64,000 bases of DNA from Candidatus Thiodictyon syntrophicum (GTDB lineage Bacteria; Pseudomonadota; Gammaproteobacteria; Chromatiales; Chromatiaceae). The position numbers and the translations under genes are program-made. The notes under the pieces were generated by a model. It saw only the letters and a program-made list of their open reading frames with translations, had not been told where the DNA came from and did no database searches. Shown in pieces: positions 17,636 through 26,684 of the stretch (position 1 is its first letter; each line of letters opens with the position of its first letter). The DNA lies in assembly GCF_002813775.1 (NCBI RefSeq), contig NZ_CP020370.1:682001-746000 (forward strand). The letters run 5' to 3'.

Positions 17636-17937
17636 TGCGCCGGTGCGACGCGGATCAGACCGGAGCAGATCAACTCGTTCGCACGCAGACAACGGAAGGC
17701 CACCAACCCATCCGCCCGCGCCGCGCCCCCGGCGGGGGGCTCGAAGCGGACCTGCACCGGCTCATTCGGGCTCAAGGGGGCGTGGAATTTGGCGAACGCG
17801 AGCGCGTAGAAGGGACCGTCCCAGGCCGCGAGGACCTGCTCCAGGATCAGCGAGCCCGGCACCACCGGCAGGTTGGGGAAATGGCCGGCGAGGGCCGGAT
17901 GCCTGCCCGGGATGACGAAGCCGCCGGCGCCGCTCAT
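17632..17937 (-). CDS. FabA/FabZ-like hotdog dehydratase
   Basis: 101 residues with IPGRHPALAGHFPNLPVVPGSLILEQVL, the FabZ-type signature in which the histidine of GHFP is catalytic. The start ATG 17937 overlaps the ligase stop by ATGA. It is short for FabZ (about 140-150) but matches the small ApeI-type dehydratases. It should dehydrate beta-hydroxyacyl-ACP intermediates. Confidence 0.75.
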   Translation of the reverse strand: MSGAGGFVIPGRHPALAGHFPNLPVVPGSLILEQVLAAWDGPFYALAFAKFHAPLSPNEPVQVRFEPPAGGAARADGLVAFRCLRANELICSGLIRVAPAQ

Positions 17938-19301
17938 CGCGCGCCGCCCCCGCGGGCCTGCACCAACTCCAATAGCCGCTCGCGCGGGCACTTGCCCGTC
18001 TCGTTGCGCGGCAGCCGATCCACCAGGACCAGGGTGCGCGGCAGGAAACAGGGTTCGATCCGCTCGCGCAGGGCCGCCAGCAGGGCCGCCCGGTCGAGTC
18101 CGGGGGCGACGGCGACCACGGCCAGGCGCCGCACCTCGGGCCCCTCACCGGCGGGGATCACGAAGACCCCGTCGGTGACCCCCGGGATGGCGTTCAGGCG
18201 CAGGTTCAGATCCGCTAGCGAGGCCCGCTTGCCCGCGATCTTGACCATGTCGCTGCCGCGTCCGAGCAGTTGGAAGGTCCCGTCGTCATGCAGCTTCAGG
18301 ATATCGCTCAGGGGGACCGGTGCGGGCAGGAAGTCCGCCGTGACCGCACACCGCTCGCCTTGGGCCGCCGCGCTCGCGCTGTCATACCACTGCCAGTGCG
18401 GGCCATCGAGCGTCCGCCGACTGGCGATGGAGCCGGCCTCGGTGCAGCCGTAGATCTCGCACACCCGGGTGCCCAGGCGCTCCTCCACCAGCCCCGCCAA
18501 CTCCCCGCTCAGGGGCGCCGTGGCGGAGATCACCAGCGCGATCTCGGGCCAGTCGCCCATCGAATCGACGCAGGTTGCCAGGTGGATGGGGGTCGTCACC
18601 AGCACGCGCGGTGCCGGGACTCGGGCGAGGGCGAGTCGCAGGTCCTCCGGGAAGAAGGGCCGGCCCGCGTCCACCGCGGCGCCGACCGCCAGCGGGACCG
18701 CCACCGACAGCTCCAGGCCGTACATGTGCTGGGGCGGCACCGTCGCCACCACCGTGGTCGCGGGTCCGATGCCGAAGCGCCGCGCCGCCACCGCGGCGCA
18801 GGCCATTACGTCGCCCCAGCGCTTGGGGTGGGGCTGGGGCTTGCCGGTACTGCCCGAGGTGAAGACCAGGATCGCCTCCCAGGCGGCGGCAATGACCGGG
18901 GCTTGGGCCAGGGGCGGGGGCCGCGCTGCGGCCGGATCGACCGGCGCTGCCACCAGCCATGCGGGAGGAGCGAGTCCTGCCACCGGCGAGTCGCTCAGGC
19001 ACAGTGCGCCGGGGTAGGCCGCGACGATCTCCTCGATGCTCTGCACCAGGCGGTTGGGCGGCAGGAGGGTCTGGACCCCGCGCACCAGGGCCGCGCACAG
19101 CGCCAGGATGAAGAGTCCGCGGTCCTCGCACAGGTTGATCACATAGGGGGCCGGCGGCAGTGCCGCGGCAAGCCGGACGGCCTGCGCCAACAGGTCCACC
19201 TGCGACAGGACTTGACCCGGCCGGCGCACCAGCGGCGAGGATGCCCCGGTGGCGGGCCCCAAACCGGGCATCAGTGGGACCGCGGCGATGGTGTCTGGCA
19301 T
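17934..19301 (-). CDS. AMP-dependent acyl-CoA/acyl-ACP ligase of the aryl-polyene type
   Basis: 455 residues of the ANL superfamily. The P-loop-like FTSGSTGKPQPHPKRWG (A3), YGCTEAGSIASR (A5), and GRGSDMVKIAGKRASLADL (A7/A8) are recognisable, ending with NETGKCPR, which carries the catalytic A10 lysine. It would activate hydroxybenzoate as its adenylate and load it on the ACP encoded just upstream. It is shorter than typical 500-residue ligases, as is usual for this subgroup. The substrate is inferred from the chorismatase in the same cluster. Confidence 0.85.
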   Translation of the reverse strand: MPDTIAAVPLMPGLGPATGASSPLVRRPGQVLSQVDLLAQAVRLAAALPPAPYVINLCEDRGLFILALCAALVRGVQTLLPPNRLVQSIEEIVAAYPGALCLSDSPVAGLAPPAWLVAAPVDPAAARPPPLAQAPVIAAAWEAILVFTSGSTGKPQPHPKRWGDVMACAAVAARRFGIGPATTVVATVPPQHMYGLELSVAVPLAVGAAVDAGRPFFPEDLRLALARVPAPRVLVTTPIHLATCVDSMGDWPEIALVISATAPLSGELAGLVEERLGTRVCEIYGCTEAGSIASRRTLDGPHWQWYDSASAAAQGERCAVTADFLPAPVPLSDILKLHDDGTFQLLGRGSDMVKIAGKRASLADLNLRLNAIPGVTDGVFVIPAGEGPEVRRLAVVAVAPGLDRAALLAALRERIEPCFLPRTLVLVDRLPRNETGKCPRERLLELVQARGGGAR

Positions 19302-19343
19302 CGGGCTCTCTACCGGCTAACGCCGACTGGACCGCGCGCCGGG

Positions 19344-19604
19344 TCACCGGTTGGCGCGAATGTGCTCGGTCAGGCTGCGCAGCGAGGCGAAGACCGCCCG
19401 CAGCGCCGGATCCTCGGAGCTCAAGGTGACGCCGTATCGCTGCGAGACGGCGAGCGCCAACTCGAGGGCGTCGATCGAGTCGAGTCCCAGCCCCTGACCG
19501 AACAGCGGCGCGTCGGGATCGATCTCCTCGGGCCTCACGTCTTGCAGCTGCAGCGTCTCGACGATGAGGCGGCCGACCTCGCTCAGCAGTGAATCTTCGC
19601 CCAT
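19344..19604 (-). CDS. Acyl carrier protein
   Basis: 86 residues; the phosphopantetheine attachment serine is S43 in LGLDSIDALEL. ATG 19604 follows a strong ribosome site (AAGGGGAG). It is the first gene of the ACP-ligase-dehydratase-acyltransferase-ketosynthase run. Known aryl-polyene systems use two ACPs; only this one is visible in the window. Confidence 0.9.
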   Translation of the reverse strand: MGEDSLLSEVGRLIVETLQLQDVRPEEIDPDAPLFGQGLGLDSIDALELALAVSQRYGVTLSSEDPALRAVFASLRSLTEHIRANR

Positions 19605-19942
19605 TCGCTTCTCCCCTTATCACACGACCGGTCGCCCACTGACCAAGCGCCCATGAGCGGGCGCCGACGCCCAAGGGCTCGGGTTATCTGGTCCGCACGG
19701 CCGCGCGATTATGGGGTCAACGCCGACCGGCCGCAAGCCGGGTCGCGGCACCCGGCGGCGCGGGCGGGATGCCGCCGCTCGGCCAGCGCCGGCGGCCGGG
19801 CATGCGCTGCCGCTTAGGCGCGCAGCAGGCCGAACCGGACCCGGCGCCCCGCGGCGCGCAAGCCAACCTCTTCCAGGGTGCACGGCACCACCGCCTCGGG
19901 CGCGACCCGGCCCCCGCGCAGGCGTCCCCAGGCTCGCCCACC
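19605..19942. other. GC-rich intergenic region
   Basis: 338 bases between the ATPase stop and the ACP start. It should contain the ACP operon promoter on the minus strand unless transcription continues from the ATPase gene. Several GGC-rich imperfect hairpins are present. I find no coding sequence with family-like features and no clear promoter. Confidence 0.3.
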
Positions 19943-20662
19943 TCAGCCGGAAACCGGCGCCGACGCGGGGGTGAAGAGGGTCGGCCCGACCTGATCGAGT
20001 TGCTGGTAGACCCGGCGCAGCCAGACCTTGACACGCTGACGGTCCATCAGGCCCAGGCCGGAGTCTTTGTTGTGGGCGCCGGCCCACAGGCTGATGCCCT
20101 GGTGGTCGATCTTGCGCATGGTGCCGGCGTGCAGTTCGGGCAGGTCCAAGACCAGGCCCCCGAGCTGCTGGGTGCGCGCGCGCACCGGCGACGCGTCGAA
20201 GGCGGAAAAATCCCGGCCGCGGCCGTAGTTTCTGACCGCGACATAGGCGGCGTGGTCCAGGTAGCGCTCGCACAGGGCGGCGAGCAGGGCGATGCCGTCG
20301 GCGCCATCGTCCAGCACATGCCAGAAGATGACCGGAATCTGCTCCTCGCCGGCCAGGTTGAGCAGATCGTTCTGCTCGATCCAGCGGTGCAGCGGCAGCG
20401 AGGTTTGGGCGGCGAGGTCCACGAGGATGTCCTGGTCCGTCGCCAGTGCGGCCTCCATCAACTGGTCGGCGCTCTCGAACTCATCCAGCGCGATGGGCCT
20501 GCTGTAATCCGCGTAGAAGCGCAGGAGCGCGCCGTGCGACCGGTCGGTGTCGAAGGCGGTGAAGGGGAGTTGGTGGTCGATGTGGTACTGGGCCAGCAGC
20601 CGCGCCAGGACGGACTTGCCGACCCCGCCCTTCTCGCCGCCGACGAAATGGATCTTGCTCAT
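19943..20662 (-). CDS. MinD/ParA-like P-loop ATPase
   Basis: 239 residues starting with the deviant Walker A motif GGEKGGVGKS (residues about 8-17), followed by TAFDTDRSHG and ILVDLAAQ, which fit the A' and Walker B strands of ParA/MinD proteins. ATG 20662 begins directly at the first strand; the open frame upstream is GC-rich filler. No DNA-binding domain is present. Similar orphan ATPases occur near mobilisation or polar-positioning genes. Its role between a lipid/pigment operon and a MacAB-like exporter is unknown; positioning of the complex is only a guess. Confidence 0.7.
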   Translation of the reverse strand: MSKIHFVGGEKGGVGKSVLARLLAQYHIDHQLPFTAFDTDRSHGALLRFYADYSRPIALDEFESADQLMEAALATDQDILVDLAAQTSLPLHRWIEQNDLLNLAGEEQIPVIFWHVLDDGADGIALLAALCERYLDHAAYVAVRNYGRGRDFSAFDASPVRARTQQLGGLVLDLPELHAGTMRKIDHQGISLWAGAHNKDSGLGLMDRQRVKVWLRRVYQQLDQVGPTLFTPASAPVSG

Positions 20663-20917
20663 ACTGCTGCCTGCCTGATTGGACGGGGGAGGACCCCGGG
20701 GTGGGGGGCCGGCGGAGCGACTGCCCGCCGGGGCAGCATGGTAGCCCTTCGCGCCCCAGTCCCCAACCCCCGGCCGCCGCGAGGACGAGATCCGGGTCGG
20801 TCGACCCTCAGGCCGGGCGCGACCGCGCGGTTCGCTGCGACTCGCCGTCGGGTGATCGCCCGGCGCCTGGCCGAGGCGCGCCAGCAGCAATCCTCGCGCG
20901 GCGGCGCCGCGCCGACC

Positions 20918-21634
20918 TCAATCCGGCACCCGTCCCTCCCCGGCCTCCTCCTCGGTGCGCCCGTCGCGGATGCGGTAAATGCGCCGGAAGGTCGGGATGA
21001 TCTTCTCGTCGTGGGTCACGACGATGATGGCGGTCTGATACTGGCTCGCCAGGCGGTTGAGTATGCGGATCACGCTCAGCGCACGCTCGCTGTCCAGGGG
21101 GGCGGTGGGCTCGTCCGCCAGGATCACCGGCGGTCGGTTGATCAGGGCGCGCGCGATGGCCACGCGCTGTTGCTCACCGCCCGAGAGCGCAGACGGCATG
21201 GCCGCGGCCCGGTGGGCGACGTCGAGCGCCGCCAGCAGTTCCCGCGCCCGCGTCCGCGCCAAGGCGTTCGGACAGCCCGCCAGCATCGGCAGCAGCGCGA
21301 CATTGTCGGTGACATCCAGGAAGGGGATGAGATAGGGTGCCTGGAAGATAAAGCCGATCTTGTCCCGCCGCAGGGCACGCAGATCCGGGATGCGCCAACC
21401 CTCGTCGTAGATCGGCGCGTCCCCCAGGGTCATGCGCCCGGCGCTGGGCTCGATCACCGCGCCCAGACACTTGAGCAGCGTGCTCTTGCCGGACCCCGAG
21501 GGGCCGACCAGTCCCACCACCTCACCGGGGGCCACCGCCATGTCCACCCCCTTGAGTGCATCCACGGCGGTGTCTCCACTGCCGTAACGCTTACGCAGTC
21601 CCTCGATCCGAATCCCGTGGGTTGACTCAGCCAC
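20918..21634 (-). CDS. MacB/LolD-type ABC transporter ATPase
   Basis: 238 residues with Walker [10 protein letters not shown], the signature [15 protein letters not shown], Walker [13 protein letters not shown] and the switch histidine in VTHDEK. This matches the LolD/MacB/DevA subgroup. The start overlaps the permease stop by 8 bases (21627-21634), so the two are co-translated. It would power the FtsX-like permease. Confidence 0.9.
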   Translation of the reverse strand: MAESTHGIRIEGLRKRYGSGDTAVDALKGVDMAVAPGEVVGLVGPSGSGKSTLLKCLGAVIEPSAGRMTLGDAPIYDEGWRIPDLRALRRDKIGFIFQAPYLIPFLDVTDNVALLPMLAGCPNALARTRARELLAALDVAHRAAAMPSALSGGEQQRVAIARALINRPPVILADEPTAPLDSERALSVIRILNRLASQYQTAIIVVTHDEKIIPTFRRIYRIRDGRTEEEAGEGRVPD

Positions 21635-22844
21635 CGATGGCCTCCGCCGGGTCGACCCGGAGCGCGGCGCGGATGGCGACCAGACTCGCCAGCACGCAGA
21701 TGATGACGACGATCACGAAGCCCCGGGCGGCATCGCCTGGCAGCAGCAATACATACTTGGGGAAGATGGGCGCCCACAGGGTCGCCACCGTCTTGCCCAC
21801 CAAGAAACCGATCACCCCGAGCCCCACCGACTGCTGCAGGATCATCCCGGCAATGGTCCGGTTACGTGTGCCGATGAGCTTCAGCACCGCGATCTCGCGG
21901 ATCTTGCCCAGGGTCAGCGTATAGATGATGAAGGCGACGATGGCCGCGCTCACCACCGAGAGGATCACCAGGAACAGAAAGATCTGGCGCGCCGAGGTGA
22001 CAATTAGCTTGGCCTGGAGGATCTCATCCATCTCGGCCCTGGTATAGACCGTCAGGTGTTTCCAGCGCCGGATGTCCGCCGCCACCAGATCCGGGTCGGC
22101 GCCCGGCGCCAGGCGCACGAGGATCGCGTTGACCGAACTGCTCTGGGTCTGGGCGGCGAGCACGGCGTCCAGCACCTGCGGCTCACCGGGGCGGTTGAAG
22201 ACCGGATTCTCCCCGGTGCGGCGCCGCTGTTGGACGATGGCATCGTTGTCCTTGAGGAACTGGGCCTCCTGGGCGTCTTTCAGTGGAATGAAGACCATCG
22301 GATCGCCGCCCGAGGAGACGGTGCGGCGGCTGAGCCCCACCACGGTATACAGATGGCGGCGGATACGCACCTGCTCACCCAGCCGGAAGCCGGTCATCAG
22401 GTCCGCGACCGCCTCGTAATGACCGCGGGTGAGGTGGCGCCCGGCGACCAGGAACTCCGGCTGGCCCGGCTCGCCGACCCCGCCGGGGACGATGCCGACG
22501 ACCATGGCGCGGCGCTCCCGCGCGGCCTGATCGCCCGCCAAGGGGCGCACCTGCATGGTGAGATAGGTGACATTGGCGGCGCGCGCCACCCCGGGCAGGG
22601 TCTGGATGCTCCGGTAGAGGTCATCCGCGAGGTTGGATGGTTCGGCGTAGGGACCGAGGGTGTCCTTTTGGACCGCCCAGAGGTCGGCCCCGCTGTTGTC
22701 GAGCAGGACCTGCGCATCATCCACCATGCCGCGGTAGATCCCGGCCATGGACAGCGTGACCCCGATCAAGAGCCCGAGCCCCATGCCGGTGAAGGCAAAC
22801 TTGCCCCAGGAATGCAGGATGTCGCGCCCGGCCAGGCTGATCAC
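21627..22844 (-). CDS. FtsX/MacB-type ABC permease
   Basis: 405 residues with an N-terminal helix (about 14-36), a large periplasmic domain (about 40-270) and three C-terminal helices (about 285-310, 335-360, 372-395), the standard layout of DevC/MacB-like permeases. The C-terminal EIAVLKLIGTRNRTI matches the coupling-helix region. It overlaps the adaptor gene by ATGA (22841-22844). Confidence 0.85.
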   Translation of the reverse strand: MISLAGRDILHSWGKFAFTGMGLGLLIGVTLSMAGIYRGMVDDAQVLLDNSGADLWAVQKDTLGPYAEPSNLADDLYRSIQTLPGVARAANVTYLTMQVRPLAGDQAARERRAMVVGIVPGGVGEPGQPEFLVAGRHLTRGHYEAVADLMTGFRLGEQVRIRRHLYTVVGLSRRTVSSGGDPMVFIPLKDAQEAQFLKDNDAIVQQRRRTGENPVFNRPGEPQVLDAVLAAQTQSSSVNAILVRLAPGADPDLVAADIRRWKHLTVYTRAEMDEILQAKLIVTSARQIFLFLVILSVVSAAIVAFIIYTLTLGKIREIAVLKLIGTRNRTIAGMILQQSVGLGVIGFLVGKTVATLWAPIFPKYVLLLPGDAARGFVIVVIICVLASLVAIRAALRVDPAEAIGG

Positions 22845-24034
22845 TGCGCCACCCCCGGGAGCTGCCCGACCACCTTGACCGCACGCCCGGGGCGCAGCGG
22901 TGCCTGACTGTGCAGGACCACCTGATCACCCGCCTGGAGGCCGGAGCGGACCTCAACCCAGCCATCCAGGTCACGCGCCCCCGTCTCGATGACGACGAAG
23001 CGCGGGCCCGCGTCCCCCAGCCGCCAGACGCCGAGTTGGCCGTCGCGGCGGTGCAGGGCCGCATTGGGCAGCGCCGGGGCGGGCGGCAGGGCGGCCAGGG
23101 CGACCGTGACCTCGGCCAGTTCGCCGAGTCGGGGCAGCGGGTCGGGCAGGGTCGCAAAGGCGACCTTGGCCAACAACTCTTCGGTGATGGCATCGGCCCT
23201 GGGCTCCACGCGCAAGACCTCGCCCGCCAAGGTCCCCAGCGGCTGGGAGCGCAGCGCAATGCGGGCCCCCAGACCGGCGGCCAGCGCACCGGCGCCGAGC
23301 TGATCGAAGCGGGTATCCACCCACAGTTGCCGCGGGTCGATCACCTCCACCACCGACTGCCCCGCCACCACGGTGCTGCCGGGCTCGGCATCACGCGACA
23401 CCACCAGCGCATCCACCGGGGCCAGCAGGCGCAGATTGGCCCGCTGACGCACCAGGGCCGCACGCTCGGCGCGCACCCGCACCAGGTCCTGCTCGGCGGA
23501 CTCCAGGTTGGCCAGGGCCAAGGCAAGACCGGCCTGCGCCACCTCGCCTTCCTGACGCTTGGCCTCGACGGTATCCTCACTGGCCGTGCGGACCAACAGC
23601 AACTGCTCGTAACGGCGCATCTGGGCGCCGGCGAAATCACGTCGCGCCTGGGCATCGCGCACCTGCGCATGGGTCGCCACCACCCCGGACTCGGCCCGGC
23701 GCAGGGCCGCGTCCTGGCCGGCGACGCGCTCGTCGAGGTCGACCGGGTCCATCTCACCGAGCAGTTGCCCGGCCTTCACCCGCTCGCCCACCTGCACCTC
23801 GACCCGCCCGACCCGGCCGGCGAAGGTCGGACCGACCCGATAGGTATAGCGCGCCGCGACGGTTCCCACCCCGAACAGGGCCGCCGTGATCGGGCGCTGT
23901 GCAACGGTGACGAGGGTCACCGGCACCGGGGCCAAGGGACCGCTGGTGAAGGCCAGCCACCCAAAGGCCCCGAGCAGCGGCACCAGCAAGGCAAACAGAG
24001 ACAAGGCGCGCCGGCCTGGGTTGGGGAATTTCAT
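22841..24034 (-). CDS. Periplasmic membrane-fusion protein (HlyD/MacA/DevB type)
   Basis: 397 residues with one N-terminal membrane anchor (about 10-30), a lipoyl-like half-motif (VGPTFAGRVGRVEVQVGERVKAGQLLGEMD), a long alpha-helical hairpin (about 95-200), the second lipoyl half (LLAPVDALVVSRDAEPGS) and beta-barrel domains. It should bridge the permease to an outer membrane channel, which is not encoded here. ATG 24034 starts just before the anchor. It is the first gene of the exporter operon; an FNR-like palindrome lies about 190 bases upstream. Confidence 0.85.
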   Translation of the reverse strand: MKFPNPGRRALSLFALLVPLLGAFGWLAFTSGPLAPVPVTLVTVAQRPITAALFGVGTVAARYTYRVGPTFAGRVGRVEVQVGERVKAGQLLGEMDPVDLDERVAGQDAALRRAESGVVATHAQVRDAQARRDFAGAQMRRYEQLLLVRTASEDTVEAKRQEGEVAQAGLALALANLESAEQDLVRVRAERAALVRQRANLRLLAPVDALVVSRDAEPGSTVVAGQSVVEVIDPRQLWVDTRFDQLGAGALAAGLGARIALRSQPLGTLAGEVLRVEPRADAITEELLAKVAFATLPDPLPRLGELAEVTVALAALPPAPALPNAALHRRDGQLGVWRLGDAGPRFVVIETGARDLDGWVEVRSGLQAGDQVVLHSQAPLRPGRAVKVVGQLPGVAQ

Positions 24035-24226
24035 GGCAACTCGCGAGGATGGGGGATGCAAGAGGAAGGCTCGACGAAGGTTCAAACCCTGGCCGGAGGA
24101 CCAGGGATCGCCGTCTCGACGGAAGTACCGCTCGCCGTGACAAGCAGCGGCGGTGCCGGCCTTCCGGGGTTGGCCGCTTGGTCTTGCGAACTGCCGCGAT
24201 AGTGAACGCGGCGGCGCAGCGACGCC

Positions 24227-24240
24227 TTGACCCACGTCAA
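24227..24240. promoter_or_regulatory. FNR/CRP-family-like palindrome upstream of the exporter operon
   Basis: TTGACCCACGTCAA is a perfect TTGAC-N4-GTCAA palindrome, the shape bound by FNR/DNR-type regulators (consensus TTGAT-N4-ATCAA, with G/C variants in some clades). It is about 190 bases before the adaptor start. No promoter elements could be placed confidently around it, so a chance occurrence is possible. Confidence 0.3.
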
Positions 24241-24263
24241 TTCCATGTTCCAAGACCTGATCG

Positions 24264-24318
24264 CTGGACGCTGTGCTGCATTGAACGGCGCAGCCGAGGT
24301 GGTACGCCCCCCATTTTC
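24264..24318 (+). pseudogene. 3' remnant of a Rpn-family gene
   Basis: The sequence from 24264 closely matches the last codons and the downstream flank of the intact Rpn-type gene (47928-47982): CTGGACGCTGTG, then TGCATTGA, CGGCGCAG and further down CCCC..ATTTTCC. The stop TGA aligns with the intact gene's stop. Everything upstream is missing, so it is a scar of a lost copy. Confidence 0.6.
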
Positions 24319-24397
24319 CGTTTCTCTAGTGCTAGAGCGGAAATTGTAGTCTGCCACAGGTTTGCGAATAGAGGTGTGATGGCGAGGCATAAGTCAA

Positions 24398-24559
24398 GAC
24401 CTGAAGTTTCCGGCTTTTCCAGGGGGGGTACCAGAAGGGCGGGGGGTTACGCTGGGGGGATTTTCGAGGGGTTTGCGCAGATCCAGCCAAAACCAGCCAA
24501 AACTCCCGGCCCCAAGTATCTGCCCCTGTGCAGCTTTCAGAACCCGGAAACTTCAGGTC
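24398..24559. repeat. MITE-like element with 16-base perfect terminal inverted repeats
   Basis: GACCTGAAGTTTCCGG (24398-24413) and its exact complement (24544-24559) bound about 130 bases. AAGACCTGACC follows the right arm and recurs at about 37600. Similar GACCTGACC strings are found near REP-associated transposases in many genomes; no transposase is present here. Confidence 0.6.
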
Positions 24560-24661
24560 AAGACCTGACCCCGCGTCCGTAAGCGACCGGCGTTCCGAGG
24601 GAGCGGGTGCCGGGAGTCGATGGGTTCCTGCGCCCATCCTATCGGGGATGACTCAAGCTGG

Positions 24662-24694
24662 GAGCCGGATGATGTAACACTCCAAGTCCGGTTC
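24662..24694 (+). ncRNA. Group II intron domain V-like hairpin (orphan 3' remnant)
   Basis: The 33-base stretch begins GAGCCGGA and ends TCCGGTTC, giving the paired ends and length expected for group II intron domain V (about 34 nt, GAGC...GUUC). Structured-looking sequence continues to about 24806, where the IS701-like element has inserted. No reverse transcriptase/maturase gene is present, so at most the 3' end of an intron survives. Assignment rests on this hairpin only. Confidence 0.4.
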
Positions 24695-25521
24695 TGCGAG
24701 GAGCCGGGAACGAATCGTCGTATGGCAGAGATAGCGTAGCACCGCCGGGAAACCAGGCGGCAACAGAGAACACAAACTTCGGCCTAAGCGACGACAAGAA
24801 CCCGGCTTACTTCTACTTTGTAAAATTGCAATAGGCCATTGAATTTGATATAATTTTAGCAGCGGTAAAAATATATTCGGAGCGTGTAAGAGAAGCCTGG
24901 TGAATAAAACAAACTATGGTCAACCGGACTATGCTTTGAAAAGGATAGTAAAGCATCTATCAAATCATCTTGAAGGCTATCATGAATGCTTTCTGACCAA
25001 AACTTCCGATGGTTATGAGTTATGTCGAGGTTACATCAACGGCCTTCTGAAAACAGAGTCTGGTAAGCGTAACATCGAACGCCTTAACGAAGAGATCGAG
25101 ATGCCGGATAACAGCTATCAGCAGCTTCAACACTTTATCACGGATTCCCCCTGGTCTTCAGAGAGAGTCATGCGCTTAGTTGCCCAAAATACATCTGATC
25201 TGTATGCCGACCAACACGACTATCGCTCTCGTGACGTCGGTTATATTATTGACGAATCCGCACATCTAAAGAAAGGCAACTATTCGGCGGGTGTTTCCAG
25301 ACAATATGCTGGGGTGGTCGGAAAAGTGGATAACTGCCAGGTTGGCGTCTACGCGAGCTTAGTTTGGCAGTGTCACAGCACGTTGGTTAACTGTCGCCTC
25401 TTTCTACCAGAGTCATGGACCAGCAATCCAGAGCGTTGTGAAAGAGCGGGCATACCTCCTGACGCGCGTGCTTTCAAGACCAAGCTGGAACTGGCGCTCG
25501 ATATGGTGACAGCAGATATGG

Positions 25522-26684
25522 GGCACTGGTTCAGTTTGGTTCTTCCTTATCCTTATGTTTTTGTAGTATTTTTATAACCTGGGCTGTCGAACTCTAAGGA
25601 CCTCATCCCACGAGAGTCCCTGCTGGAGAATCCCCAGAGCCACCGCAGGAACCTGTTTTGTCGTGAAGTGGCTGCGAATAAAGTTATGGACAATCCACAA
25701 CATATCCAATGTTCTTTGCAAACCAGAAATGCTCTTCGCGTACGTATTCGTTCGGCGGCGATAAGCAGAATTCTTTCGCCGAAATGAAGCGTTCGATGCT
25801 TCCAAATGATTAGCATGAATATCGGCTGGCGTCACATCTTGATCGGTTTCTGGATGCTCCGGATGAGGGGTTTCGTATTTGGGACGCGAGTGCCCCGTTC
25901 TATCAGTTCCTTTCCCTTTATTCTTAAGGCGCACCTTCACACCGCGACGAAGCACTTTCGGTGGGCGGCCGCGTTTTCCGGTTCGCAATACTTCGTGGCA
26001 AATTTCAAACAGGAGATTGCCATACCGACGTTCCCCGTCGGTGACTAGAGTGACATCGCCAGTACGCAGGATGACATCTCTAAGTATTTGTATGGCATAT
26101 GAAAATAGGCTGCGATCCTTTTTCCCGCACTGAAGCGCCCAGATAAATCGACTTGCCCTTTCCATCAGTACGATCGTCCAGCCTTCACAATCCTCCGGGG
26201 GGACATTCCTATTCACTTTCGTATAAAGCTCATCACCTTCGATCAGTTGCTCAATAAAGGTGTGCGTCAGGGCATATATGACCAGCACATCCTTGCAATC
26301 GGCCAGGCGACGCTCCCATAGGAGCAACGTATTCTTCGCAATCGCGAAGGCCCGGCAGGCGGCGTTCAAGCCGATCCCCTCAGTGCGCGTTTTGAGCACT
26401 TGAATGATGAAGCTGGTCGGTTTCCTGAGCCCCTCGATAAGGGTGGCTTTGGTCTCGGAAAAGAGCCTATTGCAACTTTGACATCGCCACAGCAAACGCG
26501 TACCGTTATGACCGGTTTGATACGTCTTGTGATGCCGACAATTCTGTGAATTGCAATGAGGGCATGTCCATTGTCCGTTCAAGAAGTTCTCACTTATTCA
26601 AAAAGTGACGGAAACCCGCGCCGAACTAGATATATTACATATATTTCAATGTCTTGTAAACAGGAATTAAACTGAACCAGTGCC
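25522..26684 (-). mobile_element. IS1/IS1595-like insertion sequence nested in the IS701-like element
   Basis: The 1163-base element has perfect 16-base inverted ends (GGCACTGGTTCAGTTT at 25522 and its complement ending at 26684) and is flanked by the 7-base direct repeat GATATGG (25515-25521 and 26685-26691). It carries one minus-strand transposase gene. The clean boundaries suggest a recent insertion. Confidence 0.85.
25572..26582 (-). CDS. Zinc-ribbon DDE transposase (IS1/IS1595-like)
   Basis: 336 residues. The N-terminus has a zinc ribbon (CPHC at 6-9 and CQSC about 28 residues later) as in IS1 and IS1595 transposases. The catalytic region includes LIEGDELYTKVN and LVTDGERRYG, giving plausible acidic residues, followed by HLEASNASFRRKNSAYRRRTNTY with the third acidic residue. 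It appears intact. Choice between IS1 and IS1595 families cannot be settled by eye. Confidence 0.8.
   Translation of the reverse strand: MNGQWTCPHCNSQNCRHHKTYQTGHNGTRLLWRCQSCNRLFSETKATLIEGLRKPTSFIIQVLKTRTEGIGLNAACRAFAIAKNTLLLWERRLADCKDVLVIYALTHTFIEQLIEGDELYTKVNRNVPPEDCEGWTIVLMERASRFIWALQCGKKDRSLFSYAIQILRDVILRTGDVTLVTDGERRYGNLLFEICHEVLRTGKRGRPPKVLRRGVKVRLKNKGKGTDRTGHSRPKYETPHPEHPETDQDVTPADIHANHLEASNASFRRKNSAYRRRTNTYAKSISGLQRTLDMLWIVHNFIRSHFTTKQVPAVALGILQQGLSWDEVLRVRQPRL

Noticed and set aside
24900-25577. Complete 225-residue gene
   Set aside because: The last 18 residues are encoded by the nested insertion sequence; the true gene continues at 26692.
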